64,000 nt of DNA, from NCBI RefSeq assembly GCF_020215645.1, contig NZ_CP084058.1, positions 1,860,001-1,924,000 on the forward strand, read 5' to 3'. Positions 36,690 to 46,111 of this stretch are shown here, in pieces. A program made the translations under genes and the position numbers. This DNA comes from Nonomuraea gerenzanensis. Its GTDB lineage: Bacteria; Actinomycetota; Actinomycetes; Streptosporangiales; Streptosporangiaceae. Positions within the stretch are counted from its first letter, which is position 1. Every line of letters begins with the position of its first letter. The notes below the pieces were generated by a model that was not told the origin of the DNA, ran no database searches, and saw only the letters and a program-made list of their open reading frames with translations.

Positions 36690-37721
36690 ATGGCCCGGCG
36701 CGCGACCGCCGTCTCGTTGGCATGCCTGCTCGCGGCCGGATTGCTCCCGCCGCTCGACCCCGGCTCCGCCCTGGCGGTCGCCTGCGCCGCCGCGCAACCG
36801 CACCCGGCCGTACGTACTTCCGCCTCTCACCCGCACGGCCCCGACGCCGCGTCACGCACGCGCGGATCCGCTGCCGCGTCACGTACGCATGGGCCGACTG
36901 TGGGATCGCCGCGGGTACACGGGCCTGTCATGGGGTCGCGGGTTCCGGGGCGGCCGGGGCCGCGCTCGCCCAAGCCGCGCGACGTGGCCATGGTGATGGC
37001 CGAGCTGGGCGAGCGCCTGGACGGGGTGACGCCACCCAGCGAGTTCACCGTGCCCACGCGGGTGCACATCATCTCCGCCGGCCCGGAGCGCCGGGTCTCC
37101 GACGCGGCGGTCCGCGCCCAGATCGACACGCTCAACTCCGCGTACGGCGGCAAGTTCGGCGGCGTGGACACCGGCGTGCGCTTCCGCCTCGACGGCATCT
37201 CGGTCAAGGAGCAGCCCGCCTGGCTCGCCGACCCGGTCGGCCACGAGCGCGACATGAAGAGCGCCCTGCACCTCGGTGGCGCCGACACCCTGAACCTCTA
37301 CATCGCCCAGCTCAGCGAGCTCATGCTGGGCTTCGCCAGCTACCCCTACTGGTACGCGGGGGCGCCGGCGCTCGACGGCGTGGTGATCGACTGGCGCAGC
37401 CTGCCCGGCGGGGCGATGAGCGACTACAACAAGGGCTTCACCGGCGTGCACGAGATCGGCCACTGGCTCGGCCTGTTCCACACGTTCGAGAACGGCTGCA
37501 AGGCGCCGGGCGACGGCATCGACGACACCTCGCCCGAGGCCAGGCCCACCGAGGCGTGCCCGCAGGGCAAGGACACCTGCCCTGACCACCCGGGCCAGGA
37601 CCCCGCGCACAACTACATGGACTACGCGCACGACCGGTGCATGTGGGAGTTCACGGTGGGACAGGCGGATCGCATGCATGAGATGTGGGCGGCGTACCGC
37701 ACCAGGACGCCCGCTGTCTGA
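36690..37721 (+). CDS. Secreted M43-type zinc metalloprotease
   Basis: A 343-residue exported protease of the pappalysin (M43) group. A signal peptide covers about residues 1-33. A low-complexity Ser/His/Pro/Arg region extends to about residue 95. The catalytic domain contains the extended zinc motif H254-E-I-G-H258-W-L-G-L-F-H264 and a Met-turn in 'HNYMDYAHDRCMWEFT'. Conserved Cys ('NGCKAPGDGIDDT', 'EACPQGKDTCPD') probably form disulfides. The ATG has GGGAGG upstream. The substrate is unknown; extracellular nutrition or development are possible. Confidence 0.9.
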   Translation: MARRATAVSLACLLAAGLLPPLDPGSALAVACAAAQPHPAVRTSASHPHGPDAASRTRGSAAASRTHGPTVGSPRVHGPVMGSRVPGRPGPRSPKPRDVAMVMAELGERLDGVTPPSEFTVPTRVHIISAGPERRVSDAAVRAQIDTLNSAYGGKFGGVDTGVRFRLDGISVKEQPAWLADPVGHERDMKSALHLGGADTLNLYIAQLSELMLGFASYPYWYAGAPALDGVVIDWRSLPGGAMSDYNKGFTGVHEIGHWLGLFHTFENGCKAPGDGIDDTSPEARPTEACPQGKDTCPDHPGQDPAHNYMDYAHDRCMWEFTVGQADRMHEMWAAYRTRTPAV

Positions 37722-37742
37722 CATGTCGGGCCCGTCTACGAT

Positions 37743-39134
37743 GTGCAGGTGACAGCACCAAAAGCACTCGACGCTCCCCACAAGCCCGCGGGAATCCTCG
37801 GCCCCGAGTACCGCACCGCCACCTTAGGCATCCTGCTGGTCGTCACGCTGATCGCCTTCGAGGGCATGTCCGTCGGTGTCGTCATGCCCGCCATCGCCGA
37901 GGAGCTCGACGCCCTCGACCTGTACGGGCTCAGCTTCTCCGCCTTCCTCATCGCCAGCCTGTTCATGAACGTGGTCGCCGGGCTCTGGTCGGACCGGCGC
38001 GGCTACCCGGTGCCGTTCCTGGCCGGGGTGGTGCTGTTCGCCGTGGGCATGGCGCTGGCCGGCGCGGCGGGCTCGGCCGGGATGTTCCTGCTGGCGCGGG
38101 CCGTGCAAGGGCTGGGCGGCGGGGCCTCCATCGTGGCGCTGTACGTGATGATCGCCCGTGTGTACCCCATGGAGGTGCGGCCCAAGGCGTTCGCCGCCGT
38201 GTCGGCCGCCTGGGTGGTGCCCGCGATGGTGGGGCCGTCCGTGGCCGGGTTCGTCGGGGGCCAGTGGGGGTGGCGTTACGTCTTCTACGGGATCGTGCCG
38301 CTGGTCATACCCGCGCTGGTGATGCTCGTACCGGCGTTGCGGATGGGCACCGCCACCGAGGCACAGCCCGGCACCGGGCCGCGTTCCAGGCCGGTCGCGA
38401 TGACGCTGGCCGCCACGGCGACGGCCGGCGGGGCGGGGCTGCTGCTGTACGGCGTGGACCGGCTGCACGTCGCCGCCGTGGGGGCGAGCGTGGAGACCGT
38501 GGCAGGGCTGGCCCTGCTGGTCTACGGCCTGTACCGGCTGCTGCCGCCGGGCGCGTTGCGCTTCCGGCGCGGGCTGTCCACCACCGTGCTCATGCGAGGG
38601 TTCTTCTCGGCTTCCTTCTTCGGGGTGAACGCGTTCATCCCGCTGGCGTTGCAGCACGTCAAGGGCTTCGACACGACGTCGGCCGGCATCGCGCTGACGA
38701 CGGGGGCGCTCGGCTGGTCCGCGGGGTCGTTCCTGCAGAGCAGGCGCACCGGGGAGCCGCACAAGAGGATCAGGCTCGGCGCGGGCTGCGTCACCGCCGC
38801 GATCCTCGTCTGCATGCTGGCCGTCGTGCCGGGGGTGAGCGGGTGGATCTCCGTGCCCGCGTGGATCGTGGCGGGCTTCGGGATGGGGTTCGGCATCACC
38901 ACCATCAGCGTCACGGCCATGCGGCAGTCGCCGGTGAACGAGCAGGGCGCCAACTCCGCCTCCCTCTCCGTCACCGACCAGCTCGGCTCGGCGCTGTCCA
39001 TCGGCATCGGCGGGGCGCTGGTGAACGTCATCGGGCACGCCTCCTCCCAGATCGCCACCGGGTTCCTGGTCATCTCGGCGCTCATGGCGGTCATCGCGCT
39101 GGGCGCGACCCTGCTCGCGGGGCGCGTCCGGTGA
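37743..39134 (+). CDS. MFS transporter
   Basis: A 463-residue major facilitator with about 14 hydrophobic helices. It begins near 'YRTATLGILLVVTLIAFEGM' and has the motif A-like loop 'GLWSDRRGYPVPFLAG' and 'ARAVQGLGGGASIVALYVMI'. The central part ('GLLLYGVDRLHVAAVGA') is typical of EmrB-like permeases. The GTG at 37743 (or 37749) lacks a Shine-Dalgarno sequence; TACGAT upstream suggests a leaderless start. The gap to the metalloprotease stop is only 21 bp. The substrate is unknown. Confidence 0.87.
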   Translation: MQVTAPKALDAPHKPAGILGPEYRTATLGILLVVTLIAFEGMSVGVVMPAIAEELDALDLYGLSFSAFLIASLFMNVVAGLWSDRRGYPVPFLAGVVLFAVGMALAGAAGSAGMFLLARAVQGLGGGASIVALYVMIARVYPMEVRPKAFAAVSAAWVVPAMVGPSVAGFVGGQWGWRYVFYGIVPLVIPALVMLVPALRMGTATEAQPGTGPRSRPVAMTLAATATAGGAGLLLYGVDRLHVAAVGASVETVAGLALLVYGLYRLLPPGALRFRRGLSTTVLMRGFFSASFFGVNAFIPLALQHVKGFDTTSAGIALTTGALGWSAGSFLQSRRTGEPHKRIRLGAGCVTAAILVCMLAVVPGVSGWISVPAWIVAGFGMGFGITTISVTAMRQSPVNEQGANSASLSVTDQLGSALSIGIGGALVNVIGHASSQIATGFLVISALMAVIALGATLLAGRVR

Positions 39135-39216
39135 ATTCCGTCCCTCCTGTCACAGTGATCACTGTTCTGCTGAGCGGGGTGGCCGGGAGTGATAGGACAG
39201 CGGGCAAGGAGGTGTC

Positions 39217-40398
39217 ATGGAGGGTGATCACCGGGTCTGGCCCCCTGAGCCGGGGCCTCGCCGTACTCCTCCTGCCTCGGCGGGGGATCGGGAACGTTCC
39301 GACACAGGGTCAGGGGCGGGAGGCGGGTGGGGGCGTCCGCCGGAACCGCCGCCGGCCTGGGGGCGTCGTGGGCGACCGTACGCGGACGAGCCCGTGCGGC
39401 CGGCCTCGCAGCGGCAGGACCCCGCGCTAGGGGACCGCGCGCCAGAAAACCCCGTGCGAGGGGACCGCGCGCGAGGGGATCCCGGTGGGGACTCCGGCTG
39501 GGGCCCGCTGCCTGACCCGCCTGGTCAGGGCTTGCCCCGCCGCGACCCGCCCCGGCACGGACTCCCTCGCCGAGACCTGCCCCGGCAAGACCGGTCCTCG
39601 CAAGACCTGCCCCGGGGCCCGTCCTGGCAAGACCCGCCCCACGACGACCCCCGGCGACCACACCCCCTCGACCTAGACCTGGACCCAGCGCTGGACCCAG
39701 GGACGGGCCCGGAGTTCGAGGAGCCGGCGTGGAGCCCGCGGATCCGCCACGACCTGGGCCCCGCCGGGGAAGACCGGTGGGACGACGCGCTCCCGCCGTC
39801 CGCCCACCTCCACGGCTCCCCGAAGGACCCGAGCGAGCGCGGGCGACGCCTGGGCGGGAAACGGCTGGGGCGGCGCGTGGGGATCGTGCTGGCGGCGCTG
39901 GCGGCGGGAGCGGGGCTGGTGGCGGCGGCGACGGCGGCGGCGTTGTGGCTGACCGCGCCTCCGGGGGATACGGGAAGGCTGAGCGACGCGCTGGCCGGGG
40001 TGGCGGCGACGTTGCCGCAGGGGTGGAGCCAGGGCGCGGTGCCGCCGGTGACGGGGTTCACGTCGGTCGTACGGGACGGCCACGGGGGCCTGGTGATGGC
40101 CAGGCCGATGCAGGGCCCGGTGAAGGACGCGGAGAAGGCCACGCAGGAGGCGGCGGACCTGTACTCCAGGCTCCTGCTCAGAGGGGACCGGGTGACGGTG
40201 GTCGAGGACCGGCGGCTGCCCGACGGCCACACCCGTGCGCTACGAGCGGAATACGGGGACGTGGTGAATCGCCCGGCGTACCTGAGAGTGATGCTGCTCA
40301 CTCGCGAGTCGCGTCCCGTCCTGCTGGTGGGGCTGCTGCAACCTGAGGAAACCAGTCGCAGGCAGGCGCTCGACGCGGTGATGACGAGTCTCCGATAA
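39217..40398 (+). CDS. Single-pass membrane protein with disordered Arg/Pro-rich N-terminus
   Basis: A 393-residue protein of unknown function. Residues 1-215 are disordered and charged, with repeats such as 'RGDRARGDPGG' and 'LPRRDPPRHGLPRRDLPRQD'. One membrane helix (about 224-246) follows a basic stop ('GGKRLGRRVG'). The extracytoplasmic part (about 250-393) has a compact alpha/beta pattern ('VAATLPQGWSQGAVPPVTGF', 'EYGDVVNRPAYLRVMLLT') like small secreted actinobacterial domains. The ATG has AAGGAGGT upstream. It precedes the helicase gene with a 124-bp gap. Confidence 0.72.
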   Translation: MEGDHRVWPPEPGPRRTPPASAGDRERSDTGSGAGGGWGRPPEPPPAWGRRGRPYADEPVRPASQRQDPALGDRAPENPVRGDRARGDPGGDSGWGPLPDPPGQGLPRRDPPRHGLPRRDLPRQDRSSQDLPRGPSWQDPPHDDPRRPHPLDLDLDPALDPGTGPEFEEPAWSPRIRHDLGPAGEDRWDDALPPSAHLHGSPKDPSERGRRLGGKRLGRRVGIVLAALAAGAGLVAAATAAALWLTAPPGDTGRLSDALAGVAATLPQGWSQGAVPPVTGFTSVVRDGHGGLVMARPMQGPVKDAEKATQEAADLYSRLLLRGDRVTVVEDRRLPDGHTRALRAEYGDVVNRPAYLRVMLLTRESRPVLLVGLLQPEETSRRQALDAVMTSLR

Positions 40399-40522
40399 GC
40401 CGCATAGCACGTGAGGAAGACCTTGGCCAGAATCCTCGGCTCACGGCACGTCTTGTCGGTGGGCCCGATTACTCTTGGGTCACTGTGAGAGAGCGAAGCA
40501 CACGAACCCCAGAGGTGATGCG

Positions 40523-42274
40523 GTGAGCACCTTCGCCGCGTCCCACCTATCGCCTTCCTATCCCGACCGGGCCGCGTGGGGCACCGCGCCCAAGTTGCGT
40601 GCTTGGCAGCAGGAGGCGTTCGACCTCTACTTCAGGCGCGAGCCGCGTGACTTCCTCACCGTGGCGACGCCGGGCGCGGGCAAGACGACCTACGCCCTGC
40701 GCATCGCCAGCGAGCTGCTCGCCAACGGGGTGATCAGGGCGGTCACCATCGTGACCCCCACCGAGCACCTCAAGCGCCAGTGGGCCGACGCGGCCGGCCG
40801 CGTGGGCATCGCCATCGACCCCGAGTTCAAGAACAGCCAGGGCACGACCTCACGCGACTACACCGGGGTGGCGGTGACCTACGCGCAGGTCGCCATGCAC
40901 CCCGCGCTGCACAGAGCCCGCACGGAGCACCGCAAGACGCTGGTCATCTTCGACGAGATCCACCACGCGGGCGACGCCAAGTCCTGGGGCGACGGTGTGC
41001 GCGAGGCGTTCGAGCCGGCCACGCGCCGCCTCCAGCTCACCGGCACGCCGTTCAGGTCCGACGACAACCCGATCCCGTTCGTCGCCTACGAGGAGGACGC
41101 GGAGGGCCTCAAGCGCAGCGTCGCCGACTACTCCTACGGCTACGGCCCGGCGCTCTCCGACAACGTCGTGCGGCCGGTCATCTTCCTGGCGTACTCCGGC
41201 GAGATGAAGTGGCGCACGCGGGCCGGCGACGAGATCGCCGCCACGCTCGGCACCCCGCTCACCAAGGACCAGCTCTCCCAGGCGTGGCGGGCCGCGCTCG
41301 ACCCGAAGGGCGACTGGATCCGCCAGGTCATGCAGGCCGCCGACCGCCGGCTCACCGAGGTGCGCAGGGGCGTGCCCGACGCGGGCGGCCTGGTCATCGC
41401 CACCGACCACGAGACGGCCCGTGCCTACGCCCGCCACCTGCGCAACATCACCGGTGAGGGCGCCACGGTGGTCCTGTCCGACGACCCCGGTGCGTCCAAG
41501 AAGATCAAGGCGTTCGCGGCCTCCGAGGACCGGTGGCTGGTGGCCGTCCGCATGGTGTCGGAAGGCGTCGACATCCCGCGCCTGTGCGTCGGCGTCTACG
41601 CCACCTCCACCTCGACCCCGCTCTTCTTCGCCCAGGCCGTGGGCCGCTTCGTGCGTGCCCGCAAGCGCGGCGAGACCGCCTCGGTCTTCCTCCCCTCGGT
41701 GCCCACGCTCATGGGCCTGGCCAACGAGATGGAGGTCGAGCGCGACCACGTCCTCAACAAGCGGCCTCCGGAGGACGGCCTCGACGACTCGCTGCTGGAG
41801 CAGGCCAACCGCAAGCAGGACAATCCGGACGTCCTTGGTGATGAGCTCCCGTTCGAGACGATGGAGACGTCGGCGACGTTCGACCGGGTGCTGTTCGACG
41901 GGGGCGAGTTCGGCACGGGCGCGGAGATCGGCTCGGCCGAGGAGGAGGACTTCATCGGCCTGCCCGGGCTGCTGGAGCCCGACCAGGTGGCCCAGCTGTT
42001 GCGCAAGCGGCAGTCCGATCAGCAGGCGGCCAAGCGCAAGCAGCAGACGGAGGCGCCCAAGCAGGAGCTGGCGCCGCACGAGCAGGTCGCGGAGCTGCGG
42101 CGTGAGCTCAACGGGCTGGTCGGGGCGTGGAACCATCGCACGGGGCAGCCGCACGGGGTGATTCACTCGGAGCTGCGGCGGGCGTGCGGCGGGCCGCCGA
42201 TCGCTCAGGCGACGGTGGAGCAGATCCAGGAGCGCATCGCCACGATCCGCCGCTGGGCCACGCAGCGCCGCTGA
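40523..42274 (+). CDS. SF2 DEAD/DEAH-box helicase
   Basis: A 583-residue superfamily 2 helicase-like ATPase. It contains a Q-like 'LRAWQQEAFDLYF', Walker A 'ATPGAGKTT' (residues 48-56), DEIHH Walker B (144-148), motif III 'QLTGTPFRSDD', and in the second domain 'VRMVSEGVDIPRL' (motif V) and 'QAVGRFVRARK' (motif VI). A C-terminal coiled, Gln/Glu-rich region and a small terminal domain follow. The layout resembles RadD/restriction-type helicases, and the nucleic acid substrate is unknown. The GTG at 40523 has AGAGGTGAT upstream. It is conserved in actinobacteria, commonly near DUF3039. Confidence 0.9.
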   Translation: MSTFAASHLSPSYPDRAAWGTAPKLRAWQQEAFDLYFRREPRDFLTVATPGAGKTTYALRIASELLANGVIRAVTIVTPTEHLKRQWADAAGRVGIAIDPEFKNSQGTTSRDYTGVAVTYAQVAMHPALHRARTEHRKTLVIFDEIHHAGDAKSWGDGVREAFEPATRRLQLTGTPFRSDDNPIPFVAYEEDAEGLKRSVADYSYGYGPALSDNVVRPVIFLAYSGEMKWRTRAGDEIAATLGTPLTKDQLSQAWRAALDPKGDWIRQVMQAADRRLTEVRRGVPDAGGLVIATDHETARAYARHLRNITGEGATVVLSDDPGASKKIKAFAASEDRWLVAVRMVSEGVDIPRLCVGVYATSTSTPLFFAQAVGRFVRARKRGETASVFLPSVPTLMGLANEMEVERDHVLNKRPPEDGLDDSLLEQANRKQDNPDVLGDELPFETMETSATFDRVLFDGGEFGTGAEIGSAEEEDFIGLPGLLEPDQVAQLLRKRQSDQQAAKRKQQTEAPKQELAPHEQVAELRRELNGLVGAWNHRTGQPHGVIHSELRRACGGPPIAQATVEQIQERIATIRRWATQRR

Positions 42275-42299
42275 CTCGCGACGGTGACGGGCGGGCCGC

Positions 42300-42623
42300 T
42301 CAGTCGGTGGTGGCGGGTTGCGACCACTCGTGGAGCCGGTAGGAGGCGCGGGTCCAGTCCAGGGTCAGGACGATGCGGCCCGCCGTCCGTACCCGGGTGA
42401 GGGCGCTGTACGCGGCGGCGCCACCGAAGCGCGACCGGAGGTAGGCGGCGTTCCGCGAGCGGAAGCGGTGGTCGGTCAGCGCCGCCACCGTGCGCAGGGT
42501 CACCCGGCTGCGCGGGTTCATCGCGCGGAGCCGGCCGTACAGCTCGAACAGCGAGTCCAGAGCGGCGAACCGGTAGAGGGCGGCGGCCTGGCCGGGTACG
42601 AGCGCGCTGATCCGCTCGGAAGT
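42300..42623 (-). pseudogene. Probable truncated gene remnant
   Basis: This and its flanks lie in the 508-bp space between the helicase and the small membrane protein. On the minus strand a coding-like stretch reads 'SALVPGQAAALYRFAALDS', 'LFELYGRLRAMNPRSRVTL' and ends 'YRLHEWSQPATTD'. The only usable start is an ATG at 42521, 73 codons from the stop, but coding character clearly extends upstream to an in-frame stop at 42624-42626. The simplest reading is the C-terminal remnant of a decayed gene. I do not recognise the family. Confidence 0.4.
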
Positions 42624-42782
42624 TCAGTGCATCCCGTCGGGCGAGGGCGCGCCCGTGGAGTTCGCGCGCAGTGAAAACAGCCTGCGTCCGGCGAAGAAGG
42701 GTAGGGCATGGCCATTCGGTTTCCCGGATGACATGAAGTGCGCCGATTTATACAACACCGGTTCGTGGGAGAAAGGACGAAA

Positions 42783-43007
42783 ATGAAGACGCTGTCACTC
42801 GCATTCGCGGCGGCGATCTCCACGGTCATCGATTCAAGACATGTGTCACTGCTCATCCTGAGCGTCCTGATCGGGCTAACGGTGGCCGCGATGCGTAAGT
42901 TGTCCCGCCATTCGCATGTCGTCATGGTGATCGGCGGCACCACCGTCATGCTCGGCGTTCTCGCCGTCCTCACCCTGGCGTACGTGGTCACCTATCGCGC
43001 GGTATGA
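42783..43007 (+). CDS. Small two-TM membrane protein
   Basis: A 74-residue hypothetical protein with two membrane helices (about residues 18-37 and 46-69) separated by a short basic loop ('RKLSRHSH'). The ATG has AAAGGA upstream at good spacing, and the region around it is AT-richer than its neighbours, as for many recently acquired or narrow-range genes. No function can be inferred. Confidence 0.55.
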   Translation: MKTLSLAFAAAISTVIDSRHVSLLILSVLIGLTVAAMRKLSRHSHVVMVIGGTTVMLGVLAVLTLAYVVTYRAV

Positions 43008-43191
43008 GGGCGGAGGCCCGGCGACACGTGTCTTCGCAGGTCGAACCGTACGAACCGGCCGCCGGGCCGATGGTCACGAAGCGTGACTCTGCGCATTTGG
43101 ACACAGAGCAGTGGCCTTCTGTTAGAAGCTCGACGGGAACGGCAACAACCACTCTTGGCTGTCTCGCCGGATATGCAGAAGGACGTTGCCC

Positions 43192-43569
43192 ATGTCGTCT
43201 GAGGCCACCGGAAAATCGACGCTGAGCGTCACCTCAGGCCTCTCTCGAAACGCCATCATCATCAGGCTCGAGGGCGAGCTGGACGTCAACGCGCTGCCGC
43301 TCCTGCGAGAGCACCTGCAGCGCATCTGGGATCTGCCCCCGAAGTCCTTCTTGATCCTGGATCTCGGCGAGGTCTCGTTCTGCGACTCCATGGGGATGAA
43401 CGAGCTGGTCGACATCATGCAGCGGTGCGAGTCCAGAGGCACCCGGCTGCTGCTCGGCGGGGTTCAGGGGGTGATGGCCCGGGTTCTGTCGATCACCGGG
43501 CTGCGGCACGCTTTCGAAGTGTTCGCCGTGTTCGACGACGCGCTGCGGATGGCGGTCGCGCACCCCTGA
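43192..43569 (+). CDS. STAS-domain anti-sigma-factor antagonist
   Basis: A 125-residue SpoIIAA/RsbV-like protein. It has 'IIRLEGELDVNALPLLREHL', 'LILDLGEVSFCDSMGMNEL' (phosphorylatable Ser66 after Asp65), and 'GTRLLLGGVQGVMARVLSITG'. Such proteins bind an anti-sigma kinase and release a sigma factor when unphosphorylated. The ATG at 43192 has AAGGA 8 nt upstream. No kinase, phosphatase or sigma gene lies nearby, so its partners are encoded elsewhere. Confidence 0.88.
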   Translation: MSSEATGKSTLSVTSGLSRNAIIIRLEGELDVNALPLLREHLQRIWDLPPKSFLILDLGEVSFCDSMGMNELVDIMQRCESRGTRLLLGGVQGVMARVLSITGLRHAFEVFAVFDDALRMAVAHP

Positions 43570-43582
43570 ACCCCCTGCCTCG

Positions 43583-44083
43583 CTAGGCGGCCTGCTGCGG
43601 GATCAGGCGGCCGCTGCGGCCGTCGGCCGGGGCGTGGCGCGCCTTGCCCGGTAACGGGACCCGGAGCGACGCCGTCCCGTCCTCGACGCGGACCGGCAGC
43701 GCCGGGGAGCCCGGCTGGGCCTCCCGGCGGGTGTGCAGCCAGATCAGCAGCTTCCTGTCTCTGGCCAGGAGCGTGACCTCGGCGCACGCACACTCGCGTG
43801 ACGTGGCCGGCCAGCTCAGCAGCAGCCCGCCGTCCTCGATCCCGGCGGTGTGCGGGACCTGGGCGCGCTCGTCACAGGACGATGGCATCGGCACGGCGCG
43901 GGCGGCGGCCGAGCGGACGGGGACGGCGGGATGCGGGAGGGCGTCCATGCCGATCGTCCCCATCTCCAGCAGGGCTAACGTCACGAGCGCGCCCGCGCGC
44001 TCTTTGGTGCTGCCCCTGATGAGCAGCCATAGGCAGAGGGGGGCGAGCAGGAGCCAGGCCATGCCGAGGGAGAGGGGCAGCAT
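43583..44083 (-). CDS. Hypothetical membrane-anchored protein
   Basis: A 166-residue protein with two hydrophobic N-terminal segments (about residues 3-22 and 29-46, 'MLPLSLGMAWLLLAPLCLWL' and 'AGALVTLALLEMGTIGMD'). A soluble part contains three Cys (one in 'SSCDE' and two in 'RECACAEV'). The ATG is preceded by GGGAGGT, which lies inside a GTGGGA-GG-TCCCAC inverted repeat. The family is not recognised. It lies 29 nt downstream of pncA on the same strand and could be co-transcribed. Confidence 0.55.
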   Translation of the reverse strand: MLPLSLGMAWLLLAPLCLWLLIRGSTKERAGALVTLALLEMGTIGMDALPHPAVPVRSAAARAVPMPSSCDERAQVPHTAGIEDGGLLLSWPATSRECACAEVTLLARDRKLLIWLHTRREAQPGSPALPVRVEDGTASLRVPLPGKARHAPADGRSGRLIPQQAA

Positions 44084-44112
44084 GTGGGACCTCCCACGTG
44101 AGGGAAGAGTGA

Positions 44113-44766
44113 TTACTCTCCGTGTTGCTCCGGTTTCGGAGTGGCTTCGCCCTCTTCGATATCACATGAGCTGAGCGTTGCCCAGGGCGTACGCTTCGTG
44201 ATCGGCAGCGGCGCCCCCCGCAGGGCGACGCCCGCCTCGCGCAGCTCCGCGATCGCCGCCTCGGTCGTCGTCGGGGAGACGCCGGCCGTCAGGTCCAGCA
44301 GGACGCGCACCGCCAGGCCGTGCTTGACCGCGTCGAGGGCGGTGGCGCGGACGCAGTGGTCGGTGGCGATGCCCACCACGTCCACCTCGCGCACCCCGCG
44401 CTCCATGAGCCAGTCGGCCAGCGGCACCCCGTCACTGGAAGTGCCCTCGAACCCGCTGTACGCCGCCGCGTACGTGCCCTTGCTGAAGATCTCCTCCACC
44501 GCGGACACGTCGAACGCGGGGTGGAAGTCGGCTCCCGGCGTGCCGGCGATGCAGTGGGCAGGCCATGTGGCGACGAAGTCGGGGTTGTCGGAGAAGTGCG
44601 TGCCGGGGGAGATGTGATAGTCGCGGGACGCCACGACGTGGTCGTAGCCGTGGTCGGCCACGTGCCGGGTGATCGCCGCGGCCACCTCCGAGCCCCCGGT
44701 CACAGCCAGGCTGCCCCCCTCGCAGAAGTCGTTCTGCACATCGACGATGATCAACGTGGTGCCCAT
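44113..44766 (-). CDS. pncA: Nicotinamidase
   Basis: A 217-residue isochorismatase-fold amidase that converts nicotinamide to nicotinate in NAD salvage. It shows 'LIIVDVQNDFCEGGSL' (catalytic Asp), the metal-binding 'SRDYHISPGTHF' (Asp and two His), 'WPAHCIAGTPGADFHP', a Lys region 'FSKGTYAAAYSGFEG', and the nucleophilic Cys in 'IATDHCVRATALDA'. The ATG at 44766 gives the standard start. It follows pncB by 15 nt, so the two consecutive steps of the salvage pathway are one operon. Confidence 0.93.
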   Translation of the reverse strand: MGTTLIIVDVQNDFCEGGSLAVTGGSEVAAAITRHVADHGYDHVVASRDYHISPGTHFSDNPDFVATWPAHCIAGTPGADFHPAFDVSAVEEIFSKGTYAAAYSGFEGTSSDGVPLADWLMERGVREVDVVGIATDHCVRATALDAVKHGLAVRVLLDLTAGVSPTTTEAAIAELREAGVALRGAPLPITKRTPWATLSSCDIEEGEATPKPEQHGE

Positions 44767-44781
44767 AGGCAGCACGATACG

Positions 44782-46059
44782 TCAGGCGAATTCGGTGGGG
44801 ATCGCCGCATACCCGCGGCCGAGGTGCAGCGCCTCCTGGGGGAGGGTCGCGACGGCGGCGGCATGGCGGTCGCGGGCGGCGGTCAGGGGCTCGCGGCCGA
44901 CGACCTCGCCGTCGCGCACCAGCTCGTGCAGCAGGGGGATGCCGCCCTCGGGGACGAGGCCGCCGGTGGTGATCAGCTCGGTCTCGGCGTGGCCCTGCTC
45001 GTCGAGCAGCCGGTAGGCCTCCTTGCGGCCCCCGCGCGACGGCTTGCCCACCGACCGCTTGGCCACGGCCTCCAGCTTGCCCGTGGCCGTCTCCCGCGCC
45101 ACCAGCTTGTACACCAGGGCCGCCGTCGGCACGCCCGAGCCGGTCACCAGGGAGGTGCCGACGCCGTAGCCGTCCACGGGGGCGGCGGCGAGCGCGGCGA
45201 TGGCGTACTCGTCGAGGTCGGAGGTGACCAGGATGCGGGTGTCGCGGGCGCCGAGCGCGTCGAGCTGCTCGCGCACCTCCTGCGCCGCCGCGGCCAGGTC
45301 GCCGGAGTCGATGCGGACGGCGCCCAGCTTGTCGCCTGCCAGCTCGACGGCGGTCCGTACGGCGGCGGGCACGTCGTAGGTGTCGACCAGCAACGTGGTC
45401 TCCGGCCCCAGGGAGGCGATCTGGGCCTCGAACGCCGCCCGCTCCGAGTCGTGCAGCAGCGTGAACGCGTGCGCCGCCGTACCGGCCGTGGGCACCCCGT
45501 ACAGGCGGCCGGCCATCAGGTTGGAGGTGGAGGCGAACCCGGCGATGTAGGCGGCCCTGGCGGCGGCCACCGCGGCGGCCTCGTGCGTGCGGCGCGAGCC
45601 CATCTCGATGAGCGGCCGCTTGCAGGCGGCATTCGTCATGCGGGAGGCGGCGGAGGCGATCGCGCAGTCGTGGTTCAAGATGGACAGCGTGACGGTCTCC
45701 AGCAGCACGGCCTCGGCGAACGTGCCCTCCACCACCATGATCGGGGAGGCGGGGAAGTAGAGGTCGCCCTCGCGGTAGCCGTAGATGTTCCCGGAGAAGC
45801 GGTAATCGGCCAGAAACGCCAGAGTGTGCTCGTCCACGACGCCGTGCTCACGCAGGTAGGTGAGTTCATCGTCACCGAAACGGAAGCGTTCGAGCTCGTC
45901 CAGGACACGTCCCGTGCCGGCGACAACCCCGTAGCGGCGCCCTCCTGGCAGGTGGCGGGCGAACACCTCGAAGACCGCGCGGCGGTGGGCCGCGCCGCTC
46001 CGCAGCGCGGCCTGCAGCATCGTCAGCTCATAGTGATCTGTGAGCAACGCAGTGCTCAT
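44782..46059 (-). CDS. pncB: Nicotinate phosphoribosyltransferase
   Basis: A 425-residue enzyme that makes nicotinate mononucleotide from nicotinate and PRPP with ATP. Characteristic stretches are 'ALLTDHYELTMLQAALRSG', 'YFPASPIMVVEGTFAEAVLL', 'EMGSRRTHEAAAVAAARAAY', 'GFASTSNLMAGRLYGVPTAG', 'VRIDSGDLAAAAQEVREQLD' and 'VDGYGVGTSLVTGSG'. I chose the ATG at 46059; another lies two codons upstream at 46065. It diverges from clpS with 52 bp between starts, as pncB1 does in mycobacteria. Confidence 0.93.
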   Translation of the reverse strand: MSTALLTDHYELTMLQAALRSGAAHRRAVFEVFARHLPGGRRYGVVAGTGRVLDELERFRFGDDELTYLREHGVVDEHTLAFLADYRFSGNIYGYREGDLYFPASPIMVVEGTFAEAVLLETVTLSILNHDCAIASAASRMTNAACKRPLIEMGSRRTHEAAAVAAARAAYIAGFASTSNLMAGRLYGVPTAGTAAHAFTLLHDSERAAFEAQIASLGPETTLLVDTYDVPAAVRTAVELAGDKLGAVRIDSGDLAAAAQEVREQLDALGARDTRILVTSDLDEYAIAALAAAPVDGYGVGTSLVTGSGVPTAALVYKLVARETATGKLEAVAKRSVGKPSRGGRKEAYRLLDEQGHAETELITTGGLVPEGGIPLLHELVRDGEVVGREPLTAARDRHAAAVATLPQEALHLGRGYAAIPTEFA

Positions 46060-46111
46060 GGTCATTGTCACGACTCGAAGACTACGGCCCAGATAGGGCA
46101 GACTCGGGGAT

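Noticed and set aside
39217..40398. Serine/threonine kinase or Tat-exported enzyme
   Set aside because: The Arg-rich region before the membrane helix is a disordered cytoplasmic stretch, and no catalytic motif is present.
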